Assembly (NCBI GenBank): GCA_919901555.1 | Contig: CAKKPG010000018.1 | Coordinates: 1 to 64,000, forward strand | Direction of reading: 5' to 3' | DNA: 64,000 nt | From: Nitrospiria bacterium | GTDB lineage: Bacteria; Nitrospirota; UBA9217 | Shown here: in pieces, positions 15,365 through 24,229 of the stretch | How the letters are laid out: every line of letters starts with the position of its first letter | How positions within the stretch are numbered: position 1 is the stretch's first letter | Program-made: the position numbers and the translations under genes | The notes under the pieces: generated by a model | The model's database searches: none | What the model was told of the DNA's origin: nothing | The model's input: only the letters and a program-made list of their open reading frames with translations

Positions 15365-16385
15365 TGGGGATCTTCCCCATCACTTCTTCCACCGCAATCT
15401 CTTCCATACAGCGAATATCAACATCACAGGTCCGTTTGAAACACGGCGAACACCCAAGTCCTTTCCTGACTACGATGTGAGATGATCCATAGGGGCCGGT
15501 CCTCCACGGGGCCGTGGGTCCGAACAGGGCCAGCACCTTCGCTCCGGCCGCAGCAGCCAGGTGCATAGGCCCCGTGTCGGTCGTGATGAACAGATCGGAA
15601 ACCGCGGCGAGCGCGGCAAGCTCCTTGAGCGTGGTCTCCCCTGCCCGGTTTTCGGCCCGGCCTTGCATCATCCCCCGGATCCGTTCCACCACCGGCCGGT
15701 CATCAAGACTGCCGGTAAAAACAACGGCGGCACTGCGTTCCGCGATCAGCCTGTCCGCAAGCTCCGCGAATTTCCGCTCAGGCCAGAGCTTGGTCTTCCA
15801 CCTGGCCACGGGATTGATGACCACAAGACGCCTGCCCTCACGCCGCAATTCTTCCGCCCTTTGCCTGGCCGCAATGAGCTCCTTCTCTATAGGAAGTGTG
15901 CATATCGGGGATGGATCGTGAGCGCCGAGATAGCGCGCCACGTCAAGATACCGTTCCAGCGCGTGTTTCTCAACATCATAAGCAGGCAACTTCTCGTTGA
16001 GGAACAGGTACGAGAGTTCTCGCGTCCCATCGAAGCCGATCTTCCGTGTTGCCTTGACCAGCCCGATGATGATCCCGCTTTTGAGAAGTCCCTGGAAGTC
16101 TATGGCAATATCATACCGCGTACTTCTCAGCTCGCGGAAAAACCCGAAAATCCCCCGGAGTCCCTCTCTGATCGTAGAGGGATGCCTGAGCATGCGGACC
16201 CAGTTCTTCCTGCGCGAGATAAGCAATTTGTCGATGAGGGGATGGCCTTCGAGGATGCCTGCCGCTGCTTCCTCCGCCACCCAGGTGATCTGACTGCCGG
16301 GACAGGTTTTTTTGATGGCCTCAAGCGCCGGCAAGGTCTGCACCACGTCGCCGATGGCGGAGAGTTTAATGAAGATAATTTTCAT
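15354..16385 (-). CDS. Glycosyltransferase family 9, heptosyltransferase-like
   Basis: Adds heptose to the lipopolysaccharide inner core at the cytoplasmic face of the inner membrane. 343 residues with a GT-B fold. N-terminal IKLSAIGDVVQTLPAL and C-terminal ITTDTGPMHLAAAAGAKVLALFG are the family signatures, with GPTAPWRTGPYG near the nucleotide-sugar site. It most resembles heptosyltransferase I (WaaC), but a WaaF-type or other donor cannot be excluded. The C-terminal Lys-Ala-Lys and stop are encoded in a repeat module. No other LPS genes are adjacent. Confidence 0.85.
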   Translation of the reverse strand: MKIIFIKLSAIGDVVQTLPALEAIKKTCPGSQITWVAEEAAAGILEGHPLIDKLLISRRKNWVRMLRHPSTIREGLRGIFGFFRELRSTRYDIAIDFQGLLKSGIIIGLVKATRKIGFDGTRELSYLFLNEKLPAYDVEKHALERYLDVARYLGAHDPSPICTLPIEKELIAARQRAEELRREGRRLVVINPVARWKTKLWPERKFAELADRLIAERSAAVVFTGSLDDRPVVERIRGMMQGRAENRAGETTLKELAALAAVSDLFITTDTGPMHLAAAAGAKVLALFGPTAPWRTGPYGSSHIVVRKGLGCSPCFKRTCDVDIRCMEEIAVEEVMGKIPKAK

Positions 16386-16400
16386 ACAAGATAATTTTCA

Positions 16401-16496
16401 GCCACGAATTAACACGAATGGGCACGAATGAGAGTAAATCAAAAACTTAGACCTTTAAAAAATATTAATTCGTGAAAATTCGTGTTAATTCGTGGC
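16401..16496. repeat. Word-palindrome module (CACGAAT)
   Basis: The cleanest module. GCCACGAATTAACACGAAT plus a third CACGAAT forms the left arm (16401-16429), and the right arm (16468-16496) is its near-perfect reverse complement with three mismatches. The loop is AT-rich, about 38 bases. Confidence 0.8.
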
Positions 16497-16580
16497 CAAA
16501 TAATTTTTAAGCTTTTTCCTCTGTGTGCTCTGTGGCAAATGATTCGCTTCGAAGGATTTTACCCGATACGGCGCGGACTA

Positions 16581-17789
16581 TCAAGGCATATTTGCGGCGG
16601 GCTGGGGACTGAACATCTCGATGATCAGCTTCTGCCGATGACTCAGGAGTTTCATCTCATTCTCTTCTTCTTTGCTTCGCTTGGGCAATGCTTCGAGCCT
16701 CGCGATCTCGCGTGCAAGGCTTACGGGCCGGGCCACCGTGGATGCACCGACCTTCTCGCGCATCGTCCAGATGGGCTGAAATTCTATTTTCGTGACGGAT
16801 GTCCTGTCTGATTTCTTCACTGCAGTCAAGGAGAGGATGATGCCGTCTCCCCTGCGCGCTCGCTTATGATTCCTGTTTTTAAAGGATACTCCGTAATTCT
16901 GGCTGGAGATAAAATTCCCGAGACTGAAAGCGATGACCCCCTGTCTCCCGTCCTTTGCCGTATAGGACTCAATGGGCTGGAGCACGTGGGGATGGTGGCC
17001 GAGGATGATGTCCGCCCCCGCCTCGATAAGTTCCGCGGCAACCTGCCTTTGCCACCGTGAGGGAAGTGTTTTGTACTCATCGCCCCAATGTAAAGACATG
17101 ATAACGACGTCCGCAGATTGTCTCGCCTCACGCACCTTCTCCGCGGCGTGGGAGAGGTCAGCCTTGGAATCAGTTCTCAGGATGTTTACACCCGGTTCCT
17201 TTTCTTTTCTCTTCGGCAATCTTTCATTTGTGCTGTACGTATAGGCCAAAAAGGCGACGAATAAATCCTTCGCCGTGATATATTTTATTTCCCCTGCCTC
17301 GGCTTTCGTCTTTCCCGCGCCCGTGTAAAGAAGCCCGGCTGTGGTTATATTATCAATCGTCCTCTTGAGCCCCTCCACCCCGGCGTCCATCACGTGGTTG
17401 TTCGCTATGGTGACGATATCCACCCCCGACCGTTTCAGCGCCGCAAGCAGTTCAGGCCTGGCATTAAATTTGGGATAACCCGATATCTTCGCTTTGTGGT
17501 CCACCGGCGTCTCGAGATTGGCGAAGGTGATGTCCGCAGCGCCCAGGTCAAGGGCCACCTTCTCGAACAAAAGGTCATAGTTGTACTTATTGCGTCTCAC
17601 GACAGCCTGGATTGATCCCGGCATCATCACATCGCCCACAGCGGCGATGACTATCTGTTTTTTACTTGCTACTGATTGCTGCTGAGAAGGGCTTTCGGCT
17701 TTCCGGGAGCAGGCAAGAGAAAATAATTGAACAACGATGGCGAGGTAAAATGCTAAGAAATGATAAGAACTGCGAAAGGGTTTTCTCAT
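16581..17789 (-). CDS. CapA-family lipoprotein (metallophosphatase-like)
   Basis: 402 residues with a lipoprotein signal peptide, lipobox FSLAC with Cys27. The CapA/PgsA fold is a calcineurin-like phosphoesterase relative. Its signatures are AAVGDVMMPGS, FANLETPVDHK, IVTIANNHVMDAG, MSLHWGDEYK and ILGHHPHVLQP, with metal-binding Asp, Asn and His residues. CapA proteins work in poly-gamma-glutamate or capsule export, but no capB/capC partners are here, so the substrate is unknown. It follows the FadL-like gene after a terminator. Confidence 0.85.
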   Translation of the reverse strand: MRKPFRSSYHFLAFYLAIVVQLFSLACSRKAESPSQQQSVASKKQIVIAAVGDVMMPGSIQAVVRRNKYNYDLLFEKVALDLGAADITFANLETPVDHKAKISGYPKFNARPELLAALKRSGVDIVTIANNHVMDAGVEGLKRTIDNITTAGLLYTGAGKTKAEAGEIKYITAKDLFVAFLAYTYSTNERLPKRKEKEPGVNILRTDSKADLSHAAEKVREARQSADVVIMSLHWGDEYKTLPSRWQRQVAAELIEAGADIILGHHPHVLQPIESYTAKDGRQGVIAFSLGNFISSQNYGVSFKNRNHKRARRGDGIILSLTAVKKSDRTSVTKIEFQPIWTMREKVGASTVARPVSLAREIARLEALPKRSKEEENEMKLLSHRQKLIIEMFSPQPAANMP

Positions 17790-17814
17790 GATACGTAAAG
17801 GACGTTAAAATATG

Positions 17815-17840
17815 ACAGGGGTGACCGAAGCCACCCCTGT
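17815..17840 (-). terminator. Probable terminator after the FadL-like gene
   Basis: ACAGGGGTG (17815-17823) pairs with CACCCCTGT (17832-17840), 8-base loop. On the minus strand it is followed by CATATTTTAA, a weak T-rich tail. Confidence 0.6.
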
Positions 17841-17874
17841 TTATGAAAATCTCATGCGCAACACTTCAGCCGAA

Positions 17875-19140
17875 CTAAAACCTGTATGAAACTTCGAAAT
17901 CCACAGCCTGTTCTTCGAGGCTGATCTTGGTCCCACTTATACCGGTCATTTCTTCCTTAAATGCCTTCATGTATGCCATGGTCAGTTCCCAATGCCTCCC
18001 TAAACGGTAGGTAAATCCACCGGCTACACGTTGCTTCACAATCGCGGGAAAGGCCAGGTTGTATTCGACTTCGTTCGGGTCTGCCTGATCAATAGGCGAC
18101 GTGCTGTAATTATAACCGGCACGAACGGCGAAATTGGGCGTGAAGTCTATCTGCAAGCCCGTTGCATAAACCCAGACATCATCCCAGCCGAACGTCAAGT
18201 CTGTCTCTGTGCCTCCAATCCCACCAAAAATACCTTTCAGCTGAACTACATCGTAAGTATCTGAATAGTGGATCCATTTCACATCTGCCGTCCAAGTCAC
18301 TATTCTGAAAGGTTTAACAGCAATACCAATCGCCGCCTGCTGAGGGAAATCAAGATCCATAGTGTAAATACCATCCTGACTTATCTGCCCTGTTTGCGTA
18401 ACTACATCCCCTGCAGATAACCTCCACTTGAACTTTCCAAAATTCTGTTTAGAAATGTAGGCAGCACCTACGGTGAACTCTGGTACAGGCTGATAAATAA
18501 ATCCAATACTGGCTCCGTAACCCACTGCCCCCTGCATCTCGCTCAAGTCAAACCCGAATAGCTTCACTCCTCCATTGGTAAAATATTGCTCAAAACCCAA
18601 AGCCTGATAATCGAGATTTAGGGCAACCCCTATCGCAAAGCCACCTGATTTATAGGCTACCGTAGGCGCCATCTTCCAGAACTGATATTGCGAATAAATA
18701 TGTGCTTGAGAGTTAGCTGCTGGAAATTGGGTAGTGACCGTATCATAATCCACTCCCATTCCCGACACCCCGTACATGCCGCCGCCGAAGAACCAATCAT
18801 TCCGGTCATCCATGGGCGAGGTCCAACCGACAGCGGGGACAAGATAATAGTTCGATCCTCCGGAAGTCTCTCCGCCGCCCGCAAAAGAGAGCTCTCTATG
18901 CGGGAAGAACATCTGGAAGCTGAAGTCCGTGCGGTTGCCGATCATGGCCATGCCTGCGGGGTTGGTGATGGACGTGCTGGCGTCGTAGGGCGCAGCGGTG
19001 GTGGCGCCGCCCATGCCCTGCTGGTATGCGCCGACGGCTGAAAGCTGGTGGCCGTTCGTTGCGTAGGTTGTCGTCGAGGTTAGTAAACAGAACGTTGCAG
19101 AGAAAAGCAGCAACAGCAGAATGCGGAAGTAATACGTCAT
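17875..19140 (-). CDS. Outer-membrane transport protein, FadL/OmpP1 family
   Basis: Beta-barrel for uptake of hydrophobic molecules such as long-chain fatty acids or aromatics. 421 residues from the ATG at 19140, with a signal peptide ending near TYATNG. The family plug-region signature is visible (ATNGHQLSAVGAYQQGMGG, then ITNPAGMAM with the NPA motif). Strand-like alternation follows, and the chain ends in aromatic Phe (SYRF), as outer-membrane barrels do. GGGAGGGG lies before the ATG. An upstream TTG was rejected. The substrate cannot be read from sequence. Confidence 0.88.
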   Translation of the reverse strand: MTYYFRILLLLLFSATFCLLTSTTTYATNGHQLSAVGAYQQGMGGATTAAPYDASTSITNPAGMAMIGNRTDFSFQMFFPHRELSFAGGGETSGGSNYYLVPAVGWTSPMDDRNDWFFGGGMYGVSGMGVDYDTVTTQFPAANSQAHIYSQYQFWKMAPTVAYKSGGFAIGVALNLDYQALGFEQYFTNGGVKLFGFDLSEMQGAVGYGASIGFIYQPVPEFTVGAAYISKQNFGKFKWRLSAGDVVTQTGQISQDGIYTMDLDFPQQAAIGIAVKPFRIVTWTADVKWIHYSDTYDVVQLKGIFGGIGGTETDLTFGWDDVWVYATGLQIDFTPNFAVRAGYNYSTSPIDQADPNEVEYNLAFPAIVKQRVAGGFTYRLGRHWELTMAYMKAFKEEMTGISGTKISLEEQAVDFEVSYRF

Positions 19141-19181
19141 GCCCCTTGCCCCTCCCAAAACAGACAACTGAATTTAGAAAT

Positions 19182-19204
19182 AAAAAAAGACGGCTGGGCC
19201 GTCT
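19182..19204 (-). terminator. Intrinsic terminator overlapping the 19203 stop codon
   Basis: AGACGGC/GCCGTCT stem with a 3-base loop, then TTTTTTTATTTC on the minus strand. It separates the two small upstream genes from the FadL-like gene. Confidence 0.9.
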
Positions 19205-19658
19205 ATTTCAAGTGCTTTTCGACGATCTTCTTGAGAACGTCTTCAAGCATGTTCGCCTTTTTTTCGTCGATGGTCAGAAAGACCATCTGCTTGGCCTGTC
19301 TGATGGTGAGGAGCAGGGCCGGCTTGTCGGCAGGCGTGGCCTCAAGCTTCTTCACGGCGTCATCGGCCTGGAGACCCAGGATGTCGATGCAGGCCTGCTT
19401 GAGCTCCGCCTGGAGGGTGAGCTGCGTTTCTTTCTTGGGGACTTCTGCGGTGACCGAGAGGTAGTCGTCTTTGATGAGCCGTTCGAGGATCTGTTCGGCG
19501 TTCGGATATCCTCTCGCCTTGTCGAGGAGCTGCAGTCCCGTGGACGAGCAGTCGACCATGACCAGGAGCGAGCGCTCTTCCATTCTCAGGTGCTTGGGTG
19601 TTTTGAGTTCTTCTTTCCCCTTATCCGTGAGAATGATGATCCCTGTTTTAGAGTCCAT
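19203..19658 (-). CDS. Unknown protein with winged-helix-like N-terminal part
   Basis: 151 residues, soluble. The N-terminal part (LTDKGKEEL, then MEERSLLVMVDCSSTGLQLL and ILERLIKDDYLS) resembles a pattern seen in small regulators: ...ERALLxLVDGxxTxxEL...L..L...GYL. I call this only a resemblance. The C-terminal half is helical and Lys/Glu-rich. It lies 3 bases after a small membrane-protein gene and probably shares its transcript. Function unknown. Confidence 0.6.
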   Translation of the reverse strand: MDSKTGIIILTDKGKEELKTPKHLRMEERSLLVMVDCSSTGLQLLDKARGYPNAEQILERLIKDDYLSVTAEVPKKETQLTLQAELKQACIDILGLQADDAVKKLEATPADKPALLLTIRQAKQMVFLTIDEKKANMLEDVLKKIVEKHLK

Positions 19659-19661
19659 CCG

Positions 19662-19967
19662 TTATTCGCCTTTCATGACTATGATGATTCTGTGGACAAG
19701 CCTGAGCGTAATGAGCACATAGATTGCGCCGAAGAAAAAGATAAATGCCACGATGAGGTCCTTCATTTCCTGCGTAAGGAGCACGAAAAAGGGCGTGCTC
19801 AGATAGCCGATAAAGAAAAACGCCACCAGGGTGGTGATGAGGTTCCACGTCTTGCCCACCACACCGCCGGGTACGGAACTCTTGTAATCGATGGCCTTCC
19901 AGAGAGCGATGAACATGGTAACGATGGCCAAGCCGCTTATCATGGTAAACAGGTCTAATCTGATCAT
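19662..19967 (-). CDS. Small membrane protein of unknown function
   Basis: 101 residues with three predicted membrane helices at about residues 5-24, 42-60 and 68-92. No family recognised. It is first in a two-gene unit behind a good promoter (19994-20022). With the soluble partner downstream, a membrane-regulator pair is conceivable, but this is speculation. Confidence 0.65.
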   Translation of the reverse strand: MIRLDLFTMISGLAIVTMFIALWKAIDYKSSVPGGVVGKTWNLITTLVAFFFIGYLSTPFFVLLTQEMKDLIVAFIFFFGAIYVLITLRLVHRIIIVMKGE

Positions 19968-19993
19968 CCGTGTATTCCTCCTCTTAAGTCGTG

Positions 19994-20022
19994 ATTATTT
20001 CATAAAATTATTTGCTTGTCAA
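19994..20022 (-). promoter_or_regulatory. Promoter of the small membrane-protein unit
   Basis: Minus strand TTGACA (20017-20022) and AATAAT (19994-19999), 17-base spacer. Confidence 0.65.
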
Positions 20023-20050
20023 GTTTTTGATGGATTATTTTGCGGCCCTT

Positions 20051-20275
20051 TTACCGCTTTGGCTCACAGGACCCCATGGGACGCGAGTGTTCGTGACATT
20101 TTTTCACGTCCGTGGCGCAGCCTTCGCAGGTAAAGCCGCCCCGCGCATTCAGTTCACGCCGCCTGAGCACGCAGAGGCGCTCTATCACCATGTCGCCGAA
20201 GAGCTTGCAAGAGACGGTGGTCAAGGCCTCCGGTCCGTCCGACGATTCGGGGTCGAGGTCATCGTACTGTGCCAT
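20051..20275 (-). CDS. Small cysteine-containing protein, possible zinc site
   Basis: 74 residues from the ATG at 20275 with a strong GGAGGG site. Acidic N terminus (YDDLDPESSDGPE). Six cysteines include the CEGC motif and a following CHEH, which could form a zinc site. No family recognised. Preceded by a terminator and roughly 100 bases of spacer, so it may be transcribed alone. Confidence 0.55.
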   Translation of the reverse strand: MAQYDDLDPESSDGPEALTTVSCKLFGDMVIERLCVLRRRELNARGGFTCEGCATDVKKCHEHSRPMGSCEPKR

Positions 20276-20616
20276 GTTGCCCTCCTTCCATTCACCTGCG
20301 CTGGATTCCGATGAAACATGGATGGTGACCGTTGTCTCTTTTCCGATTCTCCGTTCGAGTCCTGTGGTCTTCGGTGGTAAAGTAAAAACAGAAAAGCCTT
20401 CCTGCACGGTTTGTTGACCGGGACAGGAAGGCTTCGTGACCTTCGCGTACTGCCGTCGCGGGCAGCAATGAATTTACGATTATGAACTACTATTTATATT
20501 GTTTCTAATAACTGCAATTAATATGCCTTGCGGTAACCATTTGTTTTTTTAGTAAGATAGCTTGGTGGAAAGGTGAAAAGAAATGAGTGAATACGCTCAG
20601 CGATGACGGCTTTCGC
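20276..20616. other. Intergenic region between the small Cys protein and the ANTAR regulator
   Basis: About 340 bases. Contains the terminator at 20384-20434 and an AT-rich tract at 20465-20575. No gene is seen. The GC-rich hairpin-like piece at about 20435-20470 could be structured RNA but matches nothing I can name. Confidence 0.4.
20384..20434 (-). terminator. Intrinsic terminator downstream of the ANTAR regulator
   Basis: AAGCCTTCCTG (20394-20404) pairs with CAGGAAGGCTT (20424-20434). An inner CGGT/ACCG stem sits in the loop, and TTTTCTGTTTTTAC follows on the minus strand. Confidence 0.75.
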
Positions 20617-21222
20617 TCAGCCCTTTTTACCGCTCAGGAGGTTACCGGCAGTAATGATCGCCTCGGCAAGCTTGGCCATGGAGATGTTCTGATTCCGGCT
20701 TTGCTGCTGGATGCGCTTGAATGCTTCGGCTTCGGTGAGGCCCTCCTTCTCCATGAGGATGCCCTTGGCCTGTTCCACAAGCTTCCTCGAACGAAGGGCC
20801 TCCTTAAGATCTCCCACTTCGGTTTCCAGGGCGCGAAGCTGCACGAAGCGGGAACGGGCAAGCGTTATGGCGGGCAGGAGGTCGTTCTCGGACACCGGTT
20901 TCACCAGGTACCCTGAGACGCCGATGGCATCAGCCTGCTCTATAAGGTCTTTCTGGCTGAATGCCGTGAGGATCACGATGGGAACCGGTTTTTCCGCCAG
21001 GATGCGCCTCGAGGCCTCAAGTCCGTCCATGTCGTTCATTTTGATGTCCATGAGGATAAGGTCGGGAGGAAACTCCCGCGCCTTCTCCACAGCCTCCTGG
21101 CCGCTCCGGGCGCGCGCCACTACCCGGTGGCCGATGTTCTGGAGCATCGTGGTGAGGCTCATGGCGATGAGCGTTTCATCGTCGGCGATTAATATCTTGA
21201 GAGATTCCGTTCCATGACTCAT
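20617..21222 (-). CDS. Response regulator with ANTAR RNA-binding domain (AmiR/NasR type)
   Basis: 201 residues from the ATG at 21222. An N-terminal receiver domain has the acidic pair in IADDET, the phosphorylatable Asp in LILMDIKM and the Lys in YLVKPVS. The C-terminal ANTAR domain (RSRKLVEQAKGILMEKEGLTEAEAF...) binds paired RNA hairpins and prevents transcription termination. Such regulators often control nitrogen or amine use. No partner kinase is adjacent and the target RNA is not obvious. The Shine-Dalgarno site is weak; TTG 21240 is an alternative start. Confidence 0.9.
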   Translation of the reverse strand: MSHGTESLKILIADDETLIAMSLTTMLQNIGHRVVARARSGQEAVEKAREFPPDLILMDIKMNDMDGLEASRRILAEKPVPIVILTAFSQKDLIEQADAIGVSGYLVKPVSENDLLPAITLARSRFVQLRALETEVGDLKEALRSRKLVEQAKGILMEKEGLTEAEAFKRIQQQSRNQNISMAKLAEAIITAGNLLSGKKG

Positions 21223-21286
21223 AAGCAGTTTCAGGAACAACCGTCAATAAATATTCAGGATGTACGTAACTGCGATTCACTGCATC

Positions 21287-21315
21287 ATTGTATGCGACCT
21301 TGCGGCCGATTTCAA
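21287..21315 (-). promoter_or_regulatory. Promoter of the ANTAR regulator
   Basis: Minus strand TTGAAA (21310-21315) and TACAAT (21287-21292) with a 17-base spacer. Confidence 0.6.
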
Positions 21316-21374
21316 GCTGTTTTTCCCCCTCGTTAACATTACCCGGCCGTCGAGCCTCCCCAGGTATTTTTCCG

Positions 21375-21403
21375 TTGACAAAACGAGAGCTTCCCTCTAT
21401 AAT
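21375..21403 (+). promoter_or_regulatory. Perfect-consensus promoter of the fatty-acid operon
   Basis: TTGACA (21375-21380), 17 bases, TATAAT (21398-21403). It lies 32 bases before the yceD-like start and implies strong constitutive transcription of yceD-rpmF-plsX-fabH and beyond. Confidence 0.85.
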
Positions 21404-21434
21404 ACTCGAATTCATGGCCCCGAAACAGTGAACC

Positions 21435-21950
21435 ATGGCTCTTAACATTCATGAAATACCGCCTGAGGGGCTCACGCTGGAACTTGCAGAAAAGCTCGAT
21501 CTTTTCACCACAGGCGCAGCAACGACGGCTTTCGCAGCGGCCCTCACCATCAAGCCTGCGGGGGGCGGACTTCTCCGGATGACCGGCAGGGTACGGTCCG
21601 ACGTAATGCTTGAGTGCAGCCGCTGCCTTGAACAATTTGCCTGTCCCGTGGATGCGGAACTGAGCATCGACCTTGCGCCGGTCAGTTCTCTGGGTAAGGG
21701 ACCGGAGCAGGAGCTTGGGCGGGCAGAACTTGATATGGAATTTTACCAGGGTGACGAAATCGAGCCCCTGGAATTCATAAAGGAACAACTTCTCCTCGCT
21801 CTTCCCATGGTGCCGCTCCACAGCCCGGACTGCAAGGGACTGTGTTCGGTCTGCGGCGCGAACCGCAATGCGGCGGACTGCGGCTGCCGGGAAGATCTGC
21901 GGGGTGAGACAAGCGTGTTTTCCGTACTGAAAAATATATTGAAAAAATAG
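21435..21950 (+). CDS. DUF177/YceD family protein
   Basis: 171 residues. The family protein is encoded before rpmF in most bacteria and is linked to 23S rRNA or ribosome metabolism. Two cysteine pairs, MLECSRCLEQF and LCSVCGANRN followed by CGC, probably bind zinc. It is the first gene after the consensus promoter, and rpmF follows after 21 bases. Confidence 0.9.
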   Translation: MALNIHEIPPEGLTLELAEKLDLFTTGAATTAFAAALTIKPAGGGLLRMTGRVRSDVMLECSRCLEQFACPVDAELSIDLAPVSSLGKGPEQELGRAELDMEFYQGDEIEPLEFIKEQLLLALPMVPLHSPDCKGLCSVCGANRNAADCGCREDLRGETSVFSVLKNILKK

Positions 21951-21971
21951 TTTAAGGAGCATTACAGAACC

Positions 21972-22154
21972 ATGGCGAACCCAAAACACAGAACATCCAG
22001 GTCCCGCAGGGACAAGAGACGCACCCACAAGCACCTCAAAGCCCCCATGCTCTCGGTCTGCCCCCAGTGCCAGGAGGTCAAAAAACCTCACTACGCCTGC
22101 CCGTCATGCGGCATCTATGACGGCCGGGAGATCGTAGCCGTCCAGCAGATATAA
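21972..22154 (+). CDS. rpmF: 50S ribosomal protein L32
   Basis: 60 residues, normal for L32, basic N terminus (ANPKHRTSRSRRDKRRTH). Four zinc-binding cysteines in CPQC and CPSC. AAGGAG lies upstream. A hairpin with a T-rich tail follows before plsX and may set the ratio of ribosomal to lipid gene products. Confidence 0.96.
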   Translation: MANPKHRTSRSRRDKRRTHKHLKAPMLSVCPQCQEVKKPHYACPSCGIYDGREIVAVQQI

Positions 22155-22170
22155 CGTTTTTTTAATATAC

Positions 22171-22224
22171 AAAGGCAAAGGGATAATACTGTATAGGTTC
22201 GGTATGGCTCTTTGCCTTTTATAT
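22171..22224 (+). terminator. Attenuator-like hairpin between rpmF and plsX
   Basis: AAAGGCAAAG (22171-22180) pairs with CTTTGCCTTT (22210-22219), followed by TATATT. The long loop contains GGTTCGG. It may be a partial terminator, since plsX and fabH follow in the same direction. Confidence 0.5.
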
Positions 22225-22238
22225 TGCAGGGAGCATTC

Positions 22239-23252
22239 ATGAAGATCGCTGTTGATGCCATGGGTGGAGATAACGCGCCCCATGCCGTCGTCGCGGGGGC
22301 GGTGCATGCGGCGCGGGAGTTCGGCGTAGGCATCATCCTCGTGGGAATCGAGCAGATGGTGCAGGCCGAGCTTAAAAAGCACCCCTTTGCCAAATCGCTG
22401 CCCATCGAGGTCCGGAACGCCTCCCAGGTAGTGGACATGCTCGATTCACCGGCCACCGTATTTCGCAGGAAGAAGGACTCTTCCATCCGCGTTGCCAACG
22501 ACCTTGTCAAGAGCGGCGAAGCAGTGGCCGTTATCAGCGCCGGTCATACCGGGGCCGCCATGGCAACGTCGCTCTTCGTGTTGGGACCGATCGAGGGCGT
22601 GGAGCGGCCGGCCATCGGGGTGTTCATGCCGACGGTCAAAGGCAGGTGCATTGTCCTCGACATGGGAGCGAACGTGGACTGCAAGCCGAACCATCTCCTC
22701 CAGTTCGCGATCATGGGTGAGGTGTTCGCGAAGCACCTGCTCAAGATTCCGAACCCCCGCGTGGGGCTGCTGTCCATCGGCGAGGAAGAGACCAAGGGAA
22801 ATGAGCTCACCAAAGAGGCCTTCAAGCTCCTCACCGAGACATCGCTCAACTTCATCGGCAACGTTGAGGGCCGCGACGTGATGATGGGCAAGGTCGATGT
22901 GGTCGTCTGCGACGGGTTCATCGGCAACGTGGTGCTCAAGCTGTCCGAGGCCGTGGCAGAGGCCATCGGCGTGATCCTGAAAGAAAACATCGGCGACAAC
23001 CTGATCCGCAAACTCGGGTACTTCATGATGAAGCCGGCCTTCCGGGCGCTCAAGCGCAAGATGGACTATGCGGAATACGGCGGCGCGCCGCTCCTGGGCG
23101 TGAACGGCGTCAGCATCATCAGTCATGGTCGCTCATCGGACCGGGCCATCAAGAATGCGATCCGCGTGGCCATGGAGCTGGCCAAGGGCGAAGTGAACAG
23201 GCACATCCAGGAAGATATCGAACACAATATGGATTTAGCGAGAACCAAATGA
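22239..23252 (+). CDS. plsX: Phosphate acyltransferase PlsX
   Basis: Makes acyl-phosphate from acyl-ACP for phospholipid synthesis. 337 residues from the ATG at 22239 (GGGAG upstream). N-terminal VDAMGGDNAPHAVV and GHTGAAMATSLF are family signatures. Its stop overlaps the fabH start by four bases (ATGA). Confidence 0.95.
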   Translation: MKIAVDAMGGDNAPHAVVAGAVHAAREFGVGIILVGIEQMVQAELKKHPFAKSLPIEVRNASQVVDMLDSPATVFRRKKDSSIRVANDLVKSGEAVAVISAGHTGAAMATSLFVLGPIEGVERPAIGVFMPTVKGRCIVLDMGANVDCKPNHLLQFAIMGEVFAKHLLKIPNPRVGLLSIGEEETKGNELTKEAFKLLTETSLNFIGNVEGRDVMMGKVDVVVCDGFIGNVVLKLSEAVAEAIGVILKENIGDNLIRKLGYFMMKPAFRALKRKMDYAEYGGAPLLGVNGVSIISHGRSSDRAIKNAIRVAMELAKGEVNRHIQEDIEHNMDLARTK

Positions 23253-24229
23253 TCCGCGCACGGATAATCGGAACAGGGTCGTATGTGCCCAAAAAGGTGC
23301 TTACGAACCACGACCTGGAAAAAATGGTGGACACGAGCGATGCCTGGATCATGGAACGCACCGGCATCAAGGAGCGTCGCATCGTGGACAAGGGCCAGTG
23401 TACTTCGGACCTTGCCTTTGAGGCCGGCCGCAAGGCGCTCAAGGCGGCAGGGCTTGGCGCGGAAGACCTGGACCTGATCATCGTGGCCACCACGACGCCC
23501 GATATGGTGATGCCGAACACCGGCTGCATGCTCCAGGAGAAGCTCGGCGCAAAAAAGGCCGCCGCCTTCGACGTCTATGCCGCCTGTTCAGGATTTATCT
23601 ACGGACTATCGATCGCAAATGCCTTCATAAAATCCGAAACCTATACAAACATCCTCCTGGTGGGGGCAGAGGTCCTTTCCCGGTTCACCGACTGGGAGGA
23701 CCGCGCCACCTGCGTGATCTTCGGCGACGGCGCGGGCGCGGTCGTGCTTCAGCGACACGCGGGAAAGCGCGGCGTGCTTTCCACGCACCTCCACTCCGAC
23801 GGGACGCTCGGCGAGCTGCTGAAGGTCCCGGGCGGCGGCGCACTCCACCCCCCTACGCACGACACCGTTGAGAAGAGGATGCACTATATAAGGATGAAAG
23901 GGAACGAAACCTTCAAGGTGGCGGTACGGGCGCTCGAGGATGTGGTGCAGGAAGCGCTGGAACACAACAAGGTAAAACCGGAAGAGATCGACTGGCTGGT
24001 CCCGCACCAGGCGAATTTGCGCATCATCCAGGCAATGGCGCAGCGACTCAAAATGCCCATGGAAAGAGTGGTCGTCACAATCCACAAATACGGCAACACC
24101 TCTGCCGCTACGATCCCCATGGCCTTGGATGAGGCCGTCCGGGACGGCAGGATCCGGGAAAACCAGCTCCTTCTGTTCGAGGCCTTCGGCGGCGGCCTCA
24201 CCTGGGCGTCAGCCCTGGTGCGGTGGTGA
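23249..24229 (+). CDS. fabH: 3-oxoacyl-ACP synthase III
   Basis: Starts fatty-acid synthesis by condensing an acyl-CoA with malonyl-ACP. 326 residues. Catalytic Cys113 (AACSGF), His253 (VPHQAN) and Asn283 (YGNTSAA) are all present. It is translationally coupled to plsX. Downstream, the canonical fab cluster is interrupted by a repeat and the ACAD-Etf unit. Confidence 0.96.
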   Translation: MIRARIIGTGSYVPKKVLTNHDLEKMVDTSDAWIMERTGIKERRIVDKGQCTSDLAFEAGRKALKAAGLGAEDLDLIIVATTTPDMVMPNTGCMLQEKLGAKKAAAFDVYAACSGFIYGLSIANAFIKSETYTNILLVGAEVLSRFTDWEDRATCVIFGDGAGAVVLQRHAGKRGVLSTHLHSDGTLGELLKVPGGGALHPPTHDTVEKRMHYIRMKGNETFKVAVRALEDVVQEALEHNKVKPEEIDWLVPHQANLRIIQAMAQRLKMPMERVVVTIHKYGNTSAATIPMALDEAVRDGRIRENQLLLFEAFGGGLTWASALVRW

